A DNA stretch of 64,000 nucleotides from Lepidonotus clava (taxonomy: Eukaryota > Annelida > Polychaeta > Phyllodocida > Polynoidae). The translations under genes and the position numbers were made by a program. Within the stretch, counting starts at the first letter, position 1. The number at the start of each line of letters is the position of its first letter. Below are positions 43,901-56,346 of the stretch, piece after piece. A model generated the notes under the pieces. The model had not been told where the DNA came from. It made no database searches and saw only the letters and a list, made by a program, of their open reading frames with translations. Location of the stretch: positions 20,190,908 to 20,254,907 of the forward strand of contig OW387134.1 in assembly GCA_936440205.1 (NCBI GenBank). Reading direction: 5' to 3'.

Positions 43901-46900
43901 TTTAAAAAAACTTTGGTAAGTCAGGATTGTTGTTGGGTAGTTCCCGCTTGAGAATAACTTGCATTGTGCAGAATAATCATCATATTTATGCTCCGGAAGC
44001 ACTGGTTGGAAATAGGATACTAAGGTTAAGCCTACCTGTTTTACTTTGAGTATATGTTTCACTCAGCTCACAGCACTAATATTTCAATAAACAAAACGTG
44101 AAGGCACTTGCATTGAATGTTTCTTTAAATTTCTGTCCCAGGAAGCGCAAGTTCGACGGTCATGAGGGGGCAGTGCGGGTGGTGCGGACGACGTGGGACA
44201 TGGAGGCGGCCAGCACGGCGGCCCTCTTCACCGAGATGGGCGTGTGTCACATCGACGAGGGCGACGACGACAACGACCAGCACGACGACGACGACGAGGG
44301 GCTGCGGCCGGCCGCCACGCCGCACGTTATCATACACCACGACCTCCTGCCGCCCGGGGTAAGCTCAGGGGTTCAGAGAATTATCGGAATTGAAATTATT
44401 AAGCAATCAATGGTGTTTTCTTTAATGATTTAGAATTTGCTAAATTTCCTATTTCCTCTTTGTGAAAATCTATCATCTTAGTATTTATATGCCTAATAAA
44501 AAGTCCTTGTTCAATCTTGAGAGATGCCTCTACGTTCCTGATTTAGTAAAGCCCCAAGGAAGAGTTAATGCATCATTTTATCCACATTTTATACGCCAAA
44601 GAATATAGCCATTCGAACTGGTCTTCCTAAATCTTGTCACGAAATTCCACTAAAGAAGAAATATGATGTAAATGTGTGATAGAGTTAACCTTTGTAAGCC
44701 AGTGACTATAAATAAATATAAGTTTCCGATTGTGTGTTGCATAGAGTACAGGGTCTGTGTAGCAGGATGGATCCCCTTGACAAGTAAGACTGATTGGAGC
44801 ATTAAGATGTATCAAGGTTTAAAACTCCGGTATTTTCTGTGCTATAGGCCCCTAAGGTGACGGTGTTACCCAACCCGTCGGTGAACCTGGCCATAGGTGG
44901 CTACGTGACGGCCACCAACACCTCCACCCCGCCCACCTTCCTCGACCTCCAGTCGGCCACCCACCTGCCGCTCATCTCCAGGAAACTCGTCAAGAAGGAA
45001 CTCATCCCCGGGGACAGTAAGTAACAGAGGAACGCTGATGTGGTCGATCTAGTAAAGAGCTCTTTTTTTTTTTTTTTTTACATAAAAACAACCACCCAGA
45101 AGAAACATTTCTGTTGATAAAATCTTCTCATCTTCAACTTTTGATAAATAAGACAAAGAACGGTATGCATTATTTTTATGAAGTGCCGCGGTATGCTGAT
45201 CATAGTAATGCATTTCTATTTGTTAGAGTTTATTGTAAGGTAACTTGAAGTGATAAATGAAGACCGGAAACCTTCCTTCTGTTAACAAAGTTATGCTGGG
45301 AATCTGATAGTTTAGGCAAAGATATTGATCATAATTTAATTCTTGTTTTGTCAGATGAGTGGAACCAGCTGTCGGATGAGATGATTCTCAATGTGTTCAA
45401 GTGGCTGCCCAAACAGGTGCTGGCCCGGTGCATGCGGGTCTGCAAACGGTGGAACCGACTGGCGTAAGTAACCATCCACCCTATAGGCAATACGATTATA
45501 TTCCTCGCATACAGTGATACTCGAAAATGTTCTTAATATTTAGCATTTTCACTAGCATATGTAAAATATATAAACGCGCCTACCCACAAGGGGCTGTCAA
45601 TAATGATGTCACACACAAGGGGGTGGGAGGGTAGGTTGAACAGTGTGACATTGTCTGAAAACAGGCCATATTTTCATGTTTAGATTAGAAAATTTAGTGT
45701 AACAAGAGGGTGGGTGGGTCCTCAAAATATCCTTAATAAATGTGACATCATTTATGGACAGCCCCCAAGACATAAACCTCATGCTTGTTATTACCAAAAC
45801 GAACTTAATATCACCAATATTTTCTCATCGGGGATTCATTGTGTTGGCTCTGGAACTCCATAAAGCCTATGAAGAAGTTTTCGCTAGAGTATCTGATATC
45901 ATTTTCTGTTGTCCTTTTAGATGTGACGAGACGTTGTGGCGGAGAGTGGACCTGGCCAATCGGACGGTCAAGCCGGGGGTCTTAGGCCGGGTCCTCGACA
46001 GGGGCGTTATAGTCCTCAGGTGCACACGGTCGGAGGTAAGCCTATACACTGTGCTAGACTCTAAAACCTGACTATGTTTATCTGAGTTGGTAAACTCATT
46101 GTATGCCAATAGATTATGATTAATACGATTAGATTTTTTAAACATTTTGGTCATCATAAACCCTATTTTCACCGTAAGAATGTTCTAAACATAAAGGCTG
46201 GAATTCGTATTTAAGATTACAAATCAGTACTATTGTGATTCACTGTTATACATTTTTCATATAAGTTTGTTTTCTCATAGTATGTGTAACCAATTACTTA
46301 CCGGTAAGTTGTTTTTCTGATCTGTGATTTCCTTCGATTTCAGATAAAAAGTCCAGTCTTTGTCGAGAATCCATATACAGTGCAACCAAGGTAAGCTGCG
46401 GAATAGCGATTTGCTGTCTCTTGTAGTAATGTTTTTTGCTAGTCCTGATTATTTCTCTTTTTTCGCTTAAGGCGTACATAAGCAGTACAGCATACGCTTT
46501 TAGGTCGTATACCACAAAAGTATAAGTTGAATTCTTTTAAAGTGTTATTTCGTAACGTTTTTTTATGAGTTGGGATTATGTGCCATTAGGTATATAAATG
46601 TACGTTTAAGGAACAATTTTAATTCTCTTGATACATTTGAATATTTGCTGCCTTTCAGATTTTCAAGAGTACAATACCTCGATCTTTCTATGGCGACTGT
46701 CAGCACGGAAGGCTTAGAACAATTATTTTCAACTTGTTACCACCTCAGAAAATTATCGTTGGAGAACTGCGAACTTAATGATACAATTTGCAGGTAAATT
46801 CAGATCCATATTCAAATAGATATAACTACTTTAGTATTACATATTCCAACAACTTGAAATGTCTAGAGTGTATCGTATTCATTCGATTCGTTTGATAAGA

Positions 46901-49182
46901 CGCCATTTTTCCTAATTTTTTTTATATTATTTAGGATTCCCTTTTGAGTAATTTCAGTTGAAATAAAAGGATTTTCAATATCACTATAAATATCAGTATT
47001 CAAGATATTCAAATATTTTCCCACTTTTGTCCTTCTTTTAGATCTGCCCTAAGTGGTATCTCTGATAAAGCAAGAATCAATTATACACCTGGCCCTGTAT
47101 CTTCGTAACTAATTTCGCTAATCAAGGAAATTTTGATTAGGGTCTCAAGATCAGCAATTTTGTCTTTTGCCAAAATTGATAGTGGTAATGCAAAATAATC
47201 TCAAATAGGGATAAATAGGTGTAGAATTTGTTCATGAAAGACAGAATTTCTAATCATGAGACGCTAATCAAAATTTCCCTGATTAGCAAAATTAGTTACG
47301 AAGATATGGGCCCTGTAGAAAATATACTCTATTTATCCAAACCTTGTCTTTTACAGATATATCGGTCAGAATCGGAACCTGGAGGTTCTCAGTATGAGCA
47401 TGTGCCAAGGCATCACAGAGAATGGACTGGTGCCCATCTGTAATAATCTTCAAAGGTAAATTTAACTTTTTTTTTCAAATACTAATGTAAAAATTGATTC
47501 AGCAAATATCAGTAGCAAAAAGCACGTTTATTTGATCAAATGAAAAGTTTTCAAGGTTTTCAGTAGGAAAATAGATAAACTTGTTAGTAATCCATGGCCT
47601 CCTCTCTGCTCAGACTTGAGGCGCTGAACGTTGGCTGGACCAACATGAGTCGGGGGGCCGTGCTGTACCTGGTCATCTGCCTACCGCCCAGTCTCATCAA
47701 ACTCAACCTGTCCGGCTGTAGGGAAACACTGGAGGATGAAGGTCACTTTCACATTTTTACACCTACATATATTAAGCGTAATTAAGAGGCGGACTATTAG
47801 TGTCATCAAATATCATGAATATATATATCTCATAAAGTGTCATAAATAAGTTTTATCAAACCAAATGTCACAAAATTTCTAGGGAAGGCGTATGCCCCCA
47901 CAAAACAAACGTAAACTGGTGAATCAGAATCCATAATTGACTCCAAATTCAGTCTTTGAATCCCTATATTGTATCCCCATTTTGCTGTCACGCCATTTGT
48001 GAGACCAAAGTTGCAGGCCTAATGCATGCTATTCACCTATGTTACACATTTAAGTCTACCAAAGTCTTGTCTATTTTACATTACACATTATTGCACCATA
48101 CGTGTACCCATTCGCTGAGAGGTTTGATACCATGAGATGATCCACCTTTCAGACGTCCAACAGCTGTGTCAGAACTGTCCGCACATGAAGGAGCTGGACC
48201 TGAGTGACGCCACCCTGCTGACCTCGGCCTCCGTGGAGCACATCGCTTCCATGCTGTGCGGCCTGGAGTATGTGGCCCTCAGTCGGTGTTACCACATGGC
48301 GCCCTCCTCTCTGCCGTGAGTTGACTTTCATGTTATGTTTTTTACACAACTGGTTCCCCACAGCACAGGGAGACGCGGAAAATGGAAAAAAAAAAAAGAA
48401 AAGAAAAATCTCTGACAGGGAAAACACAGGGAATTGACAAATTTTACCAAAACACAGGGAATTTCATTTGGCCAGGTTCTGACATTCCTGATTTATAAAG
48501 TCTCGAGATTTGACTCCTTGTTTTTGGGTTCTCTAATTTTTTCTGCATGCAAAGCTTTTTGAATTTGAACACATTGCTGGATATGACATTTGGAAAAATT
48601 GCTGCAAGACAGGAAAATCTCAGGGAAAACAGACGGAATTTGAAAATGAAATTTAAGTGGGGACCTTGTTTAAGGGCCTCGGGCTTCTGGCTGGTTATTT
48701 TAACCCATGGGAACCTTATTACAGACTTACAGCTTACAGTAGATTTTTGTTATTGGAAAATGGTTCAGATTTGTTCAGGCCTAACAGGCATCCCAGACGT
48801 GCTTCGAATTCTTTAGTTTTACCATCTTTATGTACAGTGTTCAGAGATGTTTGCCCTTAAGTAAAAGTGAAGCTGTGCCCAAATATTTTTGGGCACAGTT
48901 TTTGAAAGATAAAAACAGATACGCCAAGAAGAATTGAAAAACCAAGATAGACGTCGGTGCTACATAGATTTTCTCTCCATTTTCAGTCTGCTGGGCAACA
49001 TCCTGACCCTGTTGGCGGTGGACGTGTTCGGCATGCTGAAGGAGTCGGCGCTGAACCAGCTGAGGGCCAGCATGGCCAACATCGAGATCAACAAGTTCCC
49101 CTTCTCCTCCATCGCCCGGCCCACCACCGGCATTAGACGCACCTCAATCTGGGGGCTGAGGGTTCGTGATATCGTCTACTGA
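37937..49182 (+). CDS. SKP2: S-phase kinase-associated protein 2 (F-box/LRR)
   Basis: Substrate receptor of an SCF ubiquitin ligase that drives the cell cycle by targeting CDK inhibitors. Eleven coding exons: 37937-38013, 44142-44358, 44848-45016, 45355-45463, 45921-46035, 46344-46390, 46659-46793, 47357-47455, 47614-47741, 48153-48315, 48987-49182. All phases match, giving 484 residues (human 424). N-terminal TTWDMEAASTAALFTEMGV matches the human TFTWGW...LLSGMGV segment. The F-box is at about 156-197 (WNQLSDEMILNVFKWLPKQV...CKRWNRLACDETLW). Leucine-rich repeats follow (VQYLDLSMATVS, LRKLSLENCELND, LEVLSMSMCQGIT, LIKLNLSGC, MKELDLSDATLL, LEYVALSRCYHM). The tail IARPTTGIRRTSIWGLRVRD is the SKP2 signature that follows the repeats. 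An Asp-rich run near 64-79 is extra. Exon 9 has a weak donor (GTCACT). The upstream GTG frame was not used as a start. Confidence 0.95.
38483..39577 (+). mobile_element. Second solo LTR copy, in SKP2 intron 1
   Basis: It shares TGTACTGACGCGG, the GTGAGTAACCATC...TGGAAAGGTTG block, a CAATAACACAGGAATAAA part and GAGCTAGCTATTA with the solo LTR of the nest. It is clearly diverged from it. It is itself split by the hAT-like element at 38972-39504. Its right end is blurred. Confidence 0.7.
38972..39504. mobile_element. hAT-like nonautonomous element, 533 bp
   Basis: Perfect 17 bp terminal inverted repeats, CAGGGCTTGACAAATCG / CGATTTGTCAAGCCCTG. A GGTTGCCCGTC motif recurs near both ends. CAGGG-type ends suit hAT elements. 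The 8 bp target duplication is not clear because the host LTR has drifted. No transposase is encoded. Confidence 0.75.
39667..40305. mobile_element. Nested foldback of the TTGTGTTCAGGTA family
   Basis: A full copy at 39701-40014 carries the same ends as the element at 3459-3735. It interrupts, or abuts, another copy in inverse orientation (about 40015-40305) whose other end is at 39667-39700. Together they can fold into one long imperfect hairpin. Long A and T runs mark the joins. It lies in SKP2 intron 1. Confidence 0.7.
40688..40709. repeat. C homopolymer run
   Basis: A run of about twenty C, broken by no more than one base, in SKP2 intron 1. It is likely unstable in length and error-prone in assembly. 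Confidence 0.85.
40741..41035. mobile_element. Inverted-repeat element CAGAGATGCCAC, copy 1
   Basis: The ends TCAGAGATGCCACTTTTCCG and GAAGAGTGGCATCTGTCA form an imperfect inverted pair. The element has no coding capacity. A second copy is at 51892-52153. It lies in SKP2 intron 1. Confidence 0.65.
41782..41830. repeat. Perfect 12 bp hairpin in SKP2 intron 1
   Basis: GCTTTGGGGGCG (41782-41793) and CGCCCCCAAAGC (41819-41830) pair perfectly around a 25-base loop. The stem is strongly GC-rich in AT-rich surroundings. It could be a structured RNA, a binding site or the remains of a small element. Confidence 0.6.
42070..42160. repeat. C-rich and G-rich low-complexity stretch
   Basis: Long C runs (about 42088-42107) and a G run (about 42148-42158) inside a GC-rich island of SKP2 intron 1 (41890-42320). 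Open frames of up to 136 codons here come from the composition and show no known domain. Confidence 0.6.
45590..45766. mobile_element. MITE in SKP2 intron 4
   Basis: The ends GGGGCTGTCAATAATGATGT and ACATCATTTATGGACAGCCC are inverted copies over about 24 bp with small differences. The total is about 177 bp with no coding capacity. Confidence 0.75.
47091..47313. mobile_element. MITE in SKP2 intron 7 (copy 1)
   Basis: Long inverted ends share ATCTTCGTAACTAATTT, then GCTAATCA and AAATTTTGATTAG, around 50 bp per arm. A diverged copy is at 56118-56346. The element is almost a complete foldback. Confidence 0.8.
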
Positions 49183-49300
49183 GATGGGTGACTGGACACT
49201 GAGTGAGAGGGCTGGGTAACAACATGGCCAACTGTAGACTGTCTGCATCACTTATAGTAATATGCCTCCACCCTCCTCCCCAAACACGGACATAAGGTGT

Positions 49301-49347
49301 ACCTCCATCTGGGGGCTGAGGGTTCGCGACATCATCTACTGAGATAG
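49301..49347 (+). pseudogene. Duplicated end of the SKP2 terminal exon
   Basis: This repeats 49141-49187 exactly 160 bases downstream and encodes TSIWGLRVRDIIY plus stop, against TSIWGLRVRDIVY in the gene. In the coding part the four differences seen are three silent third-position changes and one Val-to-Ile. The copy lies in the SKP2 3' untranslated region unless used as an alternative last exon. Homology seems to extend a few bases to the left. Confidence 0.7.
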
Positions 49348-50618
49348 GTCGGTGCATGATAGGTCTGGGTCAGGGAGTTTTAGCAACCTCGACGTATCTC
49401 GATACGTTAACGCATCTCAATAGTACTCCTAAGGTGTGTGTAGCAACAACCTAAAGGATATACTATCTAAGGACATATATATATTTGCAGCATGTACCAA
49501 AATATATAATTTGAATGATGTATTTGTGAAAGGAATTCATGTCATTGAGGTGAGGGATACGTTACGTTTACGTTTAGGGGATGCGTTGGGGGTGCTAAAA
49601 CTCCAATATGGCCAACTGTAGACTGCATCTCTTATAAAACTCACTTCCTCCCAAAACAGTTTGAAGTGATCAAACCTTACATATAAGACTACAGACTTAT
49701 CATATAACTCTGCCTTAAACAAAGCAAACAAATGTCATAGGATCTATCCTAAGGTGATAAATAATGCTTGGTCAATTTACCTGCTCAGGTCAAAGTCAGT
49801 ATGTCACGTTTACCGATGATAGAACTATAACTGCATCCAAGCAGCACACATGTTACCGGTAATGCCTTCAGTAGAACGCATACGCTTAGCTAGGTGCGTA
49901 AACATTATTGTTTCCATTTCCATTTACCAAATTGCATCATGGCAAATATCAAGGAATATTGTCAGTCATTGAAATAGTGAAGAGAATGTTGCACTGACGG
50001 CTCTTACGGAGGAATAGGATATCAGTTAACACCCCCCCCCCCTCCAATGACACATTTGGTCTTTTATCCAAACAGATAAATGAAAAACACTGATAATCAG
50101 CAAGACAACGTCCTCCCCTCCCCATTGTTTTATTGTGATATTTTTATTATTGTGTTGAATTGTACTTCAATTCATTGTTCGTGAATTTAAGCACTGGTAA
50201 CTACGGATAGCGACTTGTATGTTATTCTATGCTGTAAGCTACAGACTTGGTATCGGGCAAAGGTAGAACCAATATCCTGCCAACCATTTCTAGCTTACCA
50301 ATATTTGACATTTGAGTCAAATGTATTACGATAACTTCTCTTTTAGTTTCCGTCCATACTTTATGCTTGATATGAATTATAACATTTTATTTTGTACCTG
50401 TTCATTTATCTCCATAACTTATTACCCAATCAATCCGGCCAAAGAACTTACTGGGTGTATGAGATATGTATATAGTTTTTGTAACGATTTTATATTCTAT
50501 TGATTTTTGCACGTTACGAAGCCGCCGTCCTATATGATCCTAATGATTCGTGCCAAACATTTTCTTTTGTAAATCTGTTTTTAAGCTTGAATTACATATT
50601 TGATTATCACCTGTTTAC

Positions 50619-50624
50619 AATAAA
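50619..50624 (+). terminator. Possible SKP2 polyadenylation signal
   Basis: AATAAA about 1.4 kb after the stop codon. Another lies at 51755-51760. Which one is used cannot be told from sequence. Confidence 0.35.
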
Positions 50625-51891
50625 CCATTTGTCATCGGTATAATTTAGACAATTCACGTTAGCTGTGCCAAAGTCCAGTTATACATGAAAGAGGTTTACA
50701 TTGATTTATTCGTGGTGTTTTGGGACGAAGGTGCACGTGCACCAACTGTTTAACCATTCCTGACGTTCAGTTGTATATATAAGCTACCAAAGCTTACTAT
50801 ATAGACATGGTCCCGTCCTTATGTAAATTTCAAGGTCATTAGTGGAGTAACTCTTAAATCAGTGCTATGCACTTGATCGAGTATGAAGCAAACTATAGGC
50901 TTCACAGCGGTATTATCTATTTCAGAAAGACTCGACTTGCCTTAAAATGTAATACGCTCGACTTGCCTTACATTTAATAAGCGACATTTACCAAACATAA
51001 TGTGATTATTGAGAGCGTTTTTAAAAACAATGATTTAGAAATTAGGTAGTTTATAGCGGTGATGCATCTGCCACAATGTGTTGAGTAATTCCCAAGACCA
51101 AATGTAAGTAAAACCACCCTGTTAATTCAGGGTCACGTTGGATCTCCCTATTATTTTCTTGTTATGTACAGTTTCTTCCGTCCATGTTCAGGGCCTAAAT
51201 GAACTGCATTGTCTCAAGGTGTCGCATTTCGACATTCTTGATTCTTCTCACCATAAATACTGCTGTTCTTTGTTTTATTTACCATGTATCTTTAGACTAG
51301 TATCATTAACATTTCATTATTTTTGCTAAAATGGAATTTGTGCATGTGTGTCACATGACTACCCGTCGACTTTTTGTCCTTAGAAATGAAACGAGGCAGA
51401 ATTCATGAAAAAGGATTCAATCATGTTGTGTAAAGTAGAGTAACTCGTAAAATCTTATCTGTGAGTGTATGCGAAATATAACAGGTGTATTGTTTATAAC
51501 TGAGAACACCGGTGTTGCTAGAGTGTGATGTTACAGATAGTTTGTTCGGAATCATGTTCGTATATAGCATTACAGGTATGCTGTAGTCTGTTATCAAATC
51601 ATGTTGATATTGTTAGGACTTAAGCTGTTATTTGTTTTCTTTTCTAAACAGTTCTATGCATTCCAAGGCGGTGTCTTATCGTTTTTCAGATTTTAAAGCC
51701 GTTGAATCTAAGTATTACCATGCCATTTAAATGGATTTTATGTTATATGAATTGAATAAACGCTGACTGTTAATACAATGATTATTTAAGGGCATTTTGA
51801 TTACGTAAACATGAATTAGATTAAGCCCGTTGCGAAAATTAATGCATCCTGGAAAAATAGCACAATATAATTTTGCAAGTCTACACCCCGA

Positions 51892-52153
51892 TCAGAGATG
51901 CCATTTTTCCTGCTTTTGTGGGATTTCCTACTTTTTGGTGATTTTGGGCTGTGGACCAATTTTTCTCATATTGCTTTGATATCTGCTTTAAAGTATAATA
52001 TTTTTGTGTTAGTTTCAAGCCAATCAAATACAAAATCAATGTCAGATCTCTATTCCTAAAGGTTATTTCCCTCCTAGTTACTTCTAGAAATAAAGTAGGA
52101 AAAGTATTTCCTTCTTTTCCTACTTTCTAATCGGTCGGGAGTGGCACCTCTTC
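51892..52153. mobile_element. Inverted-repeat element CAGAGATGCCAC, copy 2
   Basis: It starts TCAGAGATGCCATTTTTCCT and ends GGGAGTGGCACCTCTTCA. It is a relative of the element at 40741-41035 and has no coding capacity. Confidence 0.6.
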
Positions 52154-55100
52154 ACAATTTGACAGATTTTGGAAATTGAACAATGATTCATACATTTTAT
52201 TTATTTATATATATATACGCACCGAATTTATCCAAAGAGTAGCCTTCTCGGAAAATGGTTGCTTCTTATACCACCAGATGCCAATCAAGCTGCTTATCTT
52301 CTACCGTAGGCTGGGAGGTGGCGCCCGCTGGCAGCTGACCCAGTTCTTTGGCAGACTTGAGGTCAACCTATTGCATATAAATACCTTTTACAGACTCATC
52401 TATGTCTGTGTTTGCAAAGAAAAAAAAAGATGGGCTGTTTGCGAAAATTAACTGCACCCTGAGGCGCATGTAGACAGGTGACCTGGATCGGGCCACATTT
52501 ACATATTAAGAGCACGTTCACCACTCGAGGGCAGTGCAGGCTTGCGTCAGCTGTTGAGAATCGATGGTTTACATAACGCCTGTCTCTTTTTATGCCGGCG
52601 ACAGACGCCGCCCGCCCGTGGGCGGAGAGGAATGTCTGACAGCCAACGGGAAATCCACAGGGAAGTTATGGCCGTGGTTAATCCTTTCCATCCATATAAA
52701 TAATTAATTGACTTTTTAAAAATAATTAGATGAATTACTTTACTGAGACTGGTTCAATTCATGGTAAAATCTGGGATGAAAGCAATGACACGTTTTATAA
52801 CTGCTTGATTCGTATTTTATGAAATTGCTATTATATCTTGTACACGAGTATATGAATCGACATTGTTGTGGCCATTGGATAAGACTGGGAATTTGCGAAG
52901 TTTGATGAAAGAAAATCGATATTATGAGTACCAAGCTCATTAATCATAATCACGATGACAGAAAAAGAATGGTACACTATTAATTTTGTGTTATATAACA
53001 AGGACCATTATGCATACACTCTTGTTAAAAATTCACAATGGGGAATTAAAAGCAATTTGATATTAAATGTCATTGACTCTAAACAATCCCTTTTTTGTTG
53101 TTGCAGTTATGGATAGTTCGCGTAAGCATTATTGTTCGACAACAGGTGTTTGTTCCAGATGTTTAGTACAATACATTTGCAACGTATGTTATATCGTAGA
53201 CTGAGATGACAGATAAGTTACAGTGTACCTTGTGTTATACTGCCTTTATATTTTTATATTTTAGGTGTCTCCGTTCCTTTATAATAACCCATAAATATCT
53301 ATGGAGTATTAGGATTTGGGCCTACATTTAGTTTTATAATAATATTCTGTGATACGGAAAGATATCATGATATAGTATGGATATCACTTTTATACCGAAC
53401 AATCATAAGTTACGGAACATCAATTGGCATTAATTTTTTCTTCTAGGAATAAATGTGTAGGTCGTAAACAGACTGGTATTCAATACGATGGAGGAATTCG
53501 TTATTGGTATCACACTAGCTAATCTCGCCTAATGCCACTGAAATCCGTGAATTATTTTCATCGTAAATATTGATTGGCTCAATACCACTATACAACACTT
53601 ATACACAAGAAACACATTCTTCGCCCATACGTATGTTGTTGGTTGCTTTATTGTTATGTGCGAAGAGAATGAGTGTACCTACCCGGTAAGTGCTTTACAA
53701 TGGGATAGGTGTATTTATAGTAGCGCTTCATGTTAGGGCAGATCACAGCTCATTGTGCAATAATAGTTGAGCTCGTATTCTAAATGAGTCACAGTTTAGG
53801 CCTATCCATTACATGGCCACATGTTGCTACATGTCAGTGTAATCGACATCACTATACACAACCTAACGCAATTCACAAACATTTAACTTTCTCCTCGTGA
53901 TATAATGAATGGTATCGTTATTCATGTACATCCATACTTATAAAAACGCCCCATAAAAACATGAAGGCTTACTTGCGGATTATACCCAAGCAATTTCATT
54001 GTTCTCCAAATACTTGTATACCTTAGTATGACCCACGTATGGAAGTCCTCAGTGATAGGTAACCCACACGGGGTAACCCACCTTGACGGTATACAGATTC
54101 TAGGGAAAGAGCAATTCAAATGATATACAGAGATATGACCCGGGACATCTGCATTACAGGTTATTTATAATTAGTAAGTTTGATATTATCGTTTGCATGA
54201 GTTCTGATATTATCGTCTGCATAAGTGCATCGTTAAATACTGCCGCTTAATATTTGCAATGGGTTAAAAATTAAGTGAGACTTAAGAAAATGTATATTAT
54301 GTTTGCTACAGTATCAGAACCAGTCAGTTTTAGGCGGGGGATTCCCCTGGCGTGTGGTTTTGCCTTCTGACTATTTCCAGCATGACGCAGCCAGCTAAAA
54401 ATATAGCTACGTTGCCAAGAGATACCTCACGATCACAAACATCGCGGAGGGAAATGGGGGTGGGTGGGTGAGGCAGAGGTGTGTGTGTCGGGGTGTGGGG
54501 GAGGTTGTATGGCCATGTAATAATGTAAATAATAGCCGTTCATATTCAAAGGCGTCAGCATTGAAACTGATATTATGTCATGCATAGGTCCAGGTCCTAG
54601 CACACCGTTCTCTTATTATGACGGTGACCCTACACCTTTTTGTATTGATGACTCAGATTAAGTCATACTTGAACACAGACTAAGAACGCTTTATACTTTT
54701 TTTATATTCATTTACAAAGTTTCGTCAGGAAGACGCCTTACCTATCATAGCCATGCTTATCTATATCTATTATGTAGCGTTAATGCAGATGGATAGAAAT
54801 AATCTCCAATTACAGATATCCAAAAATGATACGTACTTTGAAATGCAAAAAAAACGACTACATCGGTTAGCAGTTTATTAGATAAGTAGAATACCTTATC
54901 ATGTGTAGGCCTACATGTATACATCTAGTTGACGTAATAAAAAGGTGTATGAAGAGGACAAAATTGTCTAACATACACATAAACTTTATGTCACTTTCAT
55001 TCTAATGTACACTGCATATATGTGGCGAGAATGCTATTTTATATGATTTATTTCAATAAAACGAAACAAAATTAGAAATAGAAAACTGGATATCGGACTA

Positions 55101-55654
55101 TGGGATTAACTGTACGTCTATATGGATTTTGCTTGCGCATACATTCGTTTTCAATAACTACCATGATTTTTAGTGTTGCTTTTGCTCACTTTTTGAGGCA
55201 TGGATGAGCAATGCATACAAAACATGTTGCATGGACCTAGCAGCCCACCGGTCTAATCTTCATCACATGTTTACAGGTTTAGCTAGGTGTACATGTTACT
55301 CATGAGCTTCTCATACATCCTAAAACTATCCGATCATCACCACCTCTTAGGTAGACTCTTTATCCCTTTGTCCGGTATTTCCCTGGGGATATCCACTGGG
55401 TAAGGGACTGGCAGGTCCATAATAATTTTAAATGGATGCGCTTTTGGAGATGTATTTCTCTGTTTGTCTAGTGGTAAACTTTAAGTCGCGGGTTTAACCA
55501 TATAGTTGCAAATTTCAAGAAAAAGGGAATATTGGGCGGCCCTCTAGATCCGCCACTGGTTGGGAGGTGGGGCAGATTAATTGATAAACTAAAAATAATA
55601 GCACACAGACACATTTGGAGTAGCACAACCAGCAGGCTGCTGGTATTCTGCTAA

Positions 55655-55655
<1 letters not shown>

Positions 55656-55694
<39 letters not shown>
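55656..55694. repeat. AT dinucleotide microsatellite
   Basis: About nineteen uninterrupted AT units in intergenic DNA. Confidence 0.9.
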
Positions 55695-55699
<5 letters not shown>

Positions 55700-56117
55700 T
55701 ACTACTTAGTACATGTAGAGTATAGGTGCACGGTGGGCCGACCTGCTGACCCGACCTGACCCCTGCCCACGACCAGGCCTCCTCCTACGATGATGGCCGG
55801 ACGCTCGTACTCACCTCTCCGTATGGTCAATAGACCTTATGCAGGTGTGGTCACACGGTCACTCTTTGGTGATCACCTTGAAGTGATCATGACCACGTGA
55901 TTAGGACATGAATTCAAAATTCTAAATGATAATTGATGATTGTCATTCATTGAATCAATGTGAAGTAAATGGGGGATAAATATTTGTTCTAAACATTTCA
56001 GAATCATGAATAATGCTGAAAATAAATTGATCACCAATAAGGCAGACAACCGATTTTAGGAGATGTGACATCACCTATAATGCCCGGCGACTTTAAGAAA
56101 AGCTAGCGATCGTGACC

Positions 56118-56346
56118 AGGGGTCATATCTTTGTAACACATTAGACTAATCACGTAAATTTTGATTAGGTTTTCATATCTTGAGTTTCTTTATATATACT
56201 TCATAAAAAGCAGTAATGTCATCATAAAATAACTCATAAGGGGTATTATTAAATGCAGATACCTTTTGCCGTAGACATAATTATTAATGATAATACACGA
56301 ATCAAAATTCACCTGATAACCCTGATTTGTTACGAAAATATGGCCA
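56118..56346. mobile_element. Foldback MITE, copy 2
   Basis: The ends read GGGGTCATATCTTTGTAAC and GTTACGAAAATATGGCC, with internal AAATTTTGATTAG and AATCAAAATT pieces. It is diverged from the copy at 47091-47313 but of the same plan and length. Confidence 0.65.

Noticed and set aside
49301-49347. Second copy as the true SKP2 stop region
   Set aside because: Exon 11 (48987-49182) has a proper acceptor and phase and gives a full SKP2 tail, so the second copy is not needed.
52176-52451. 91-codon plus frame right of SKP2
   Set aside because: No recognisable domain and no supporting splice signals. The first part is AT-rich low-complexity sequence.
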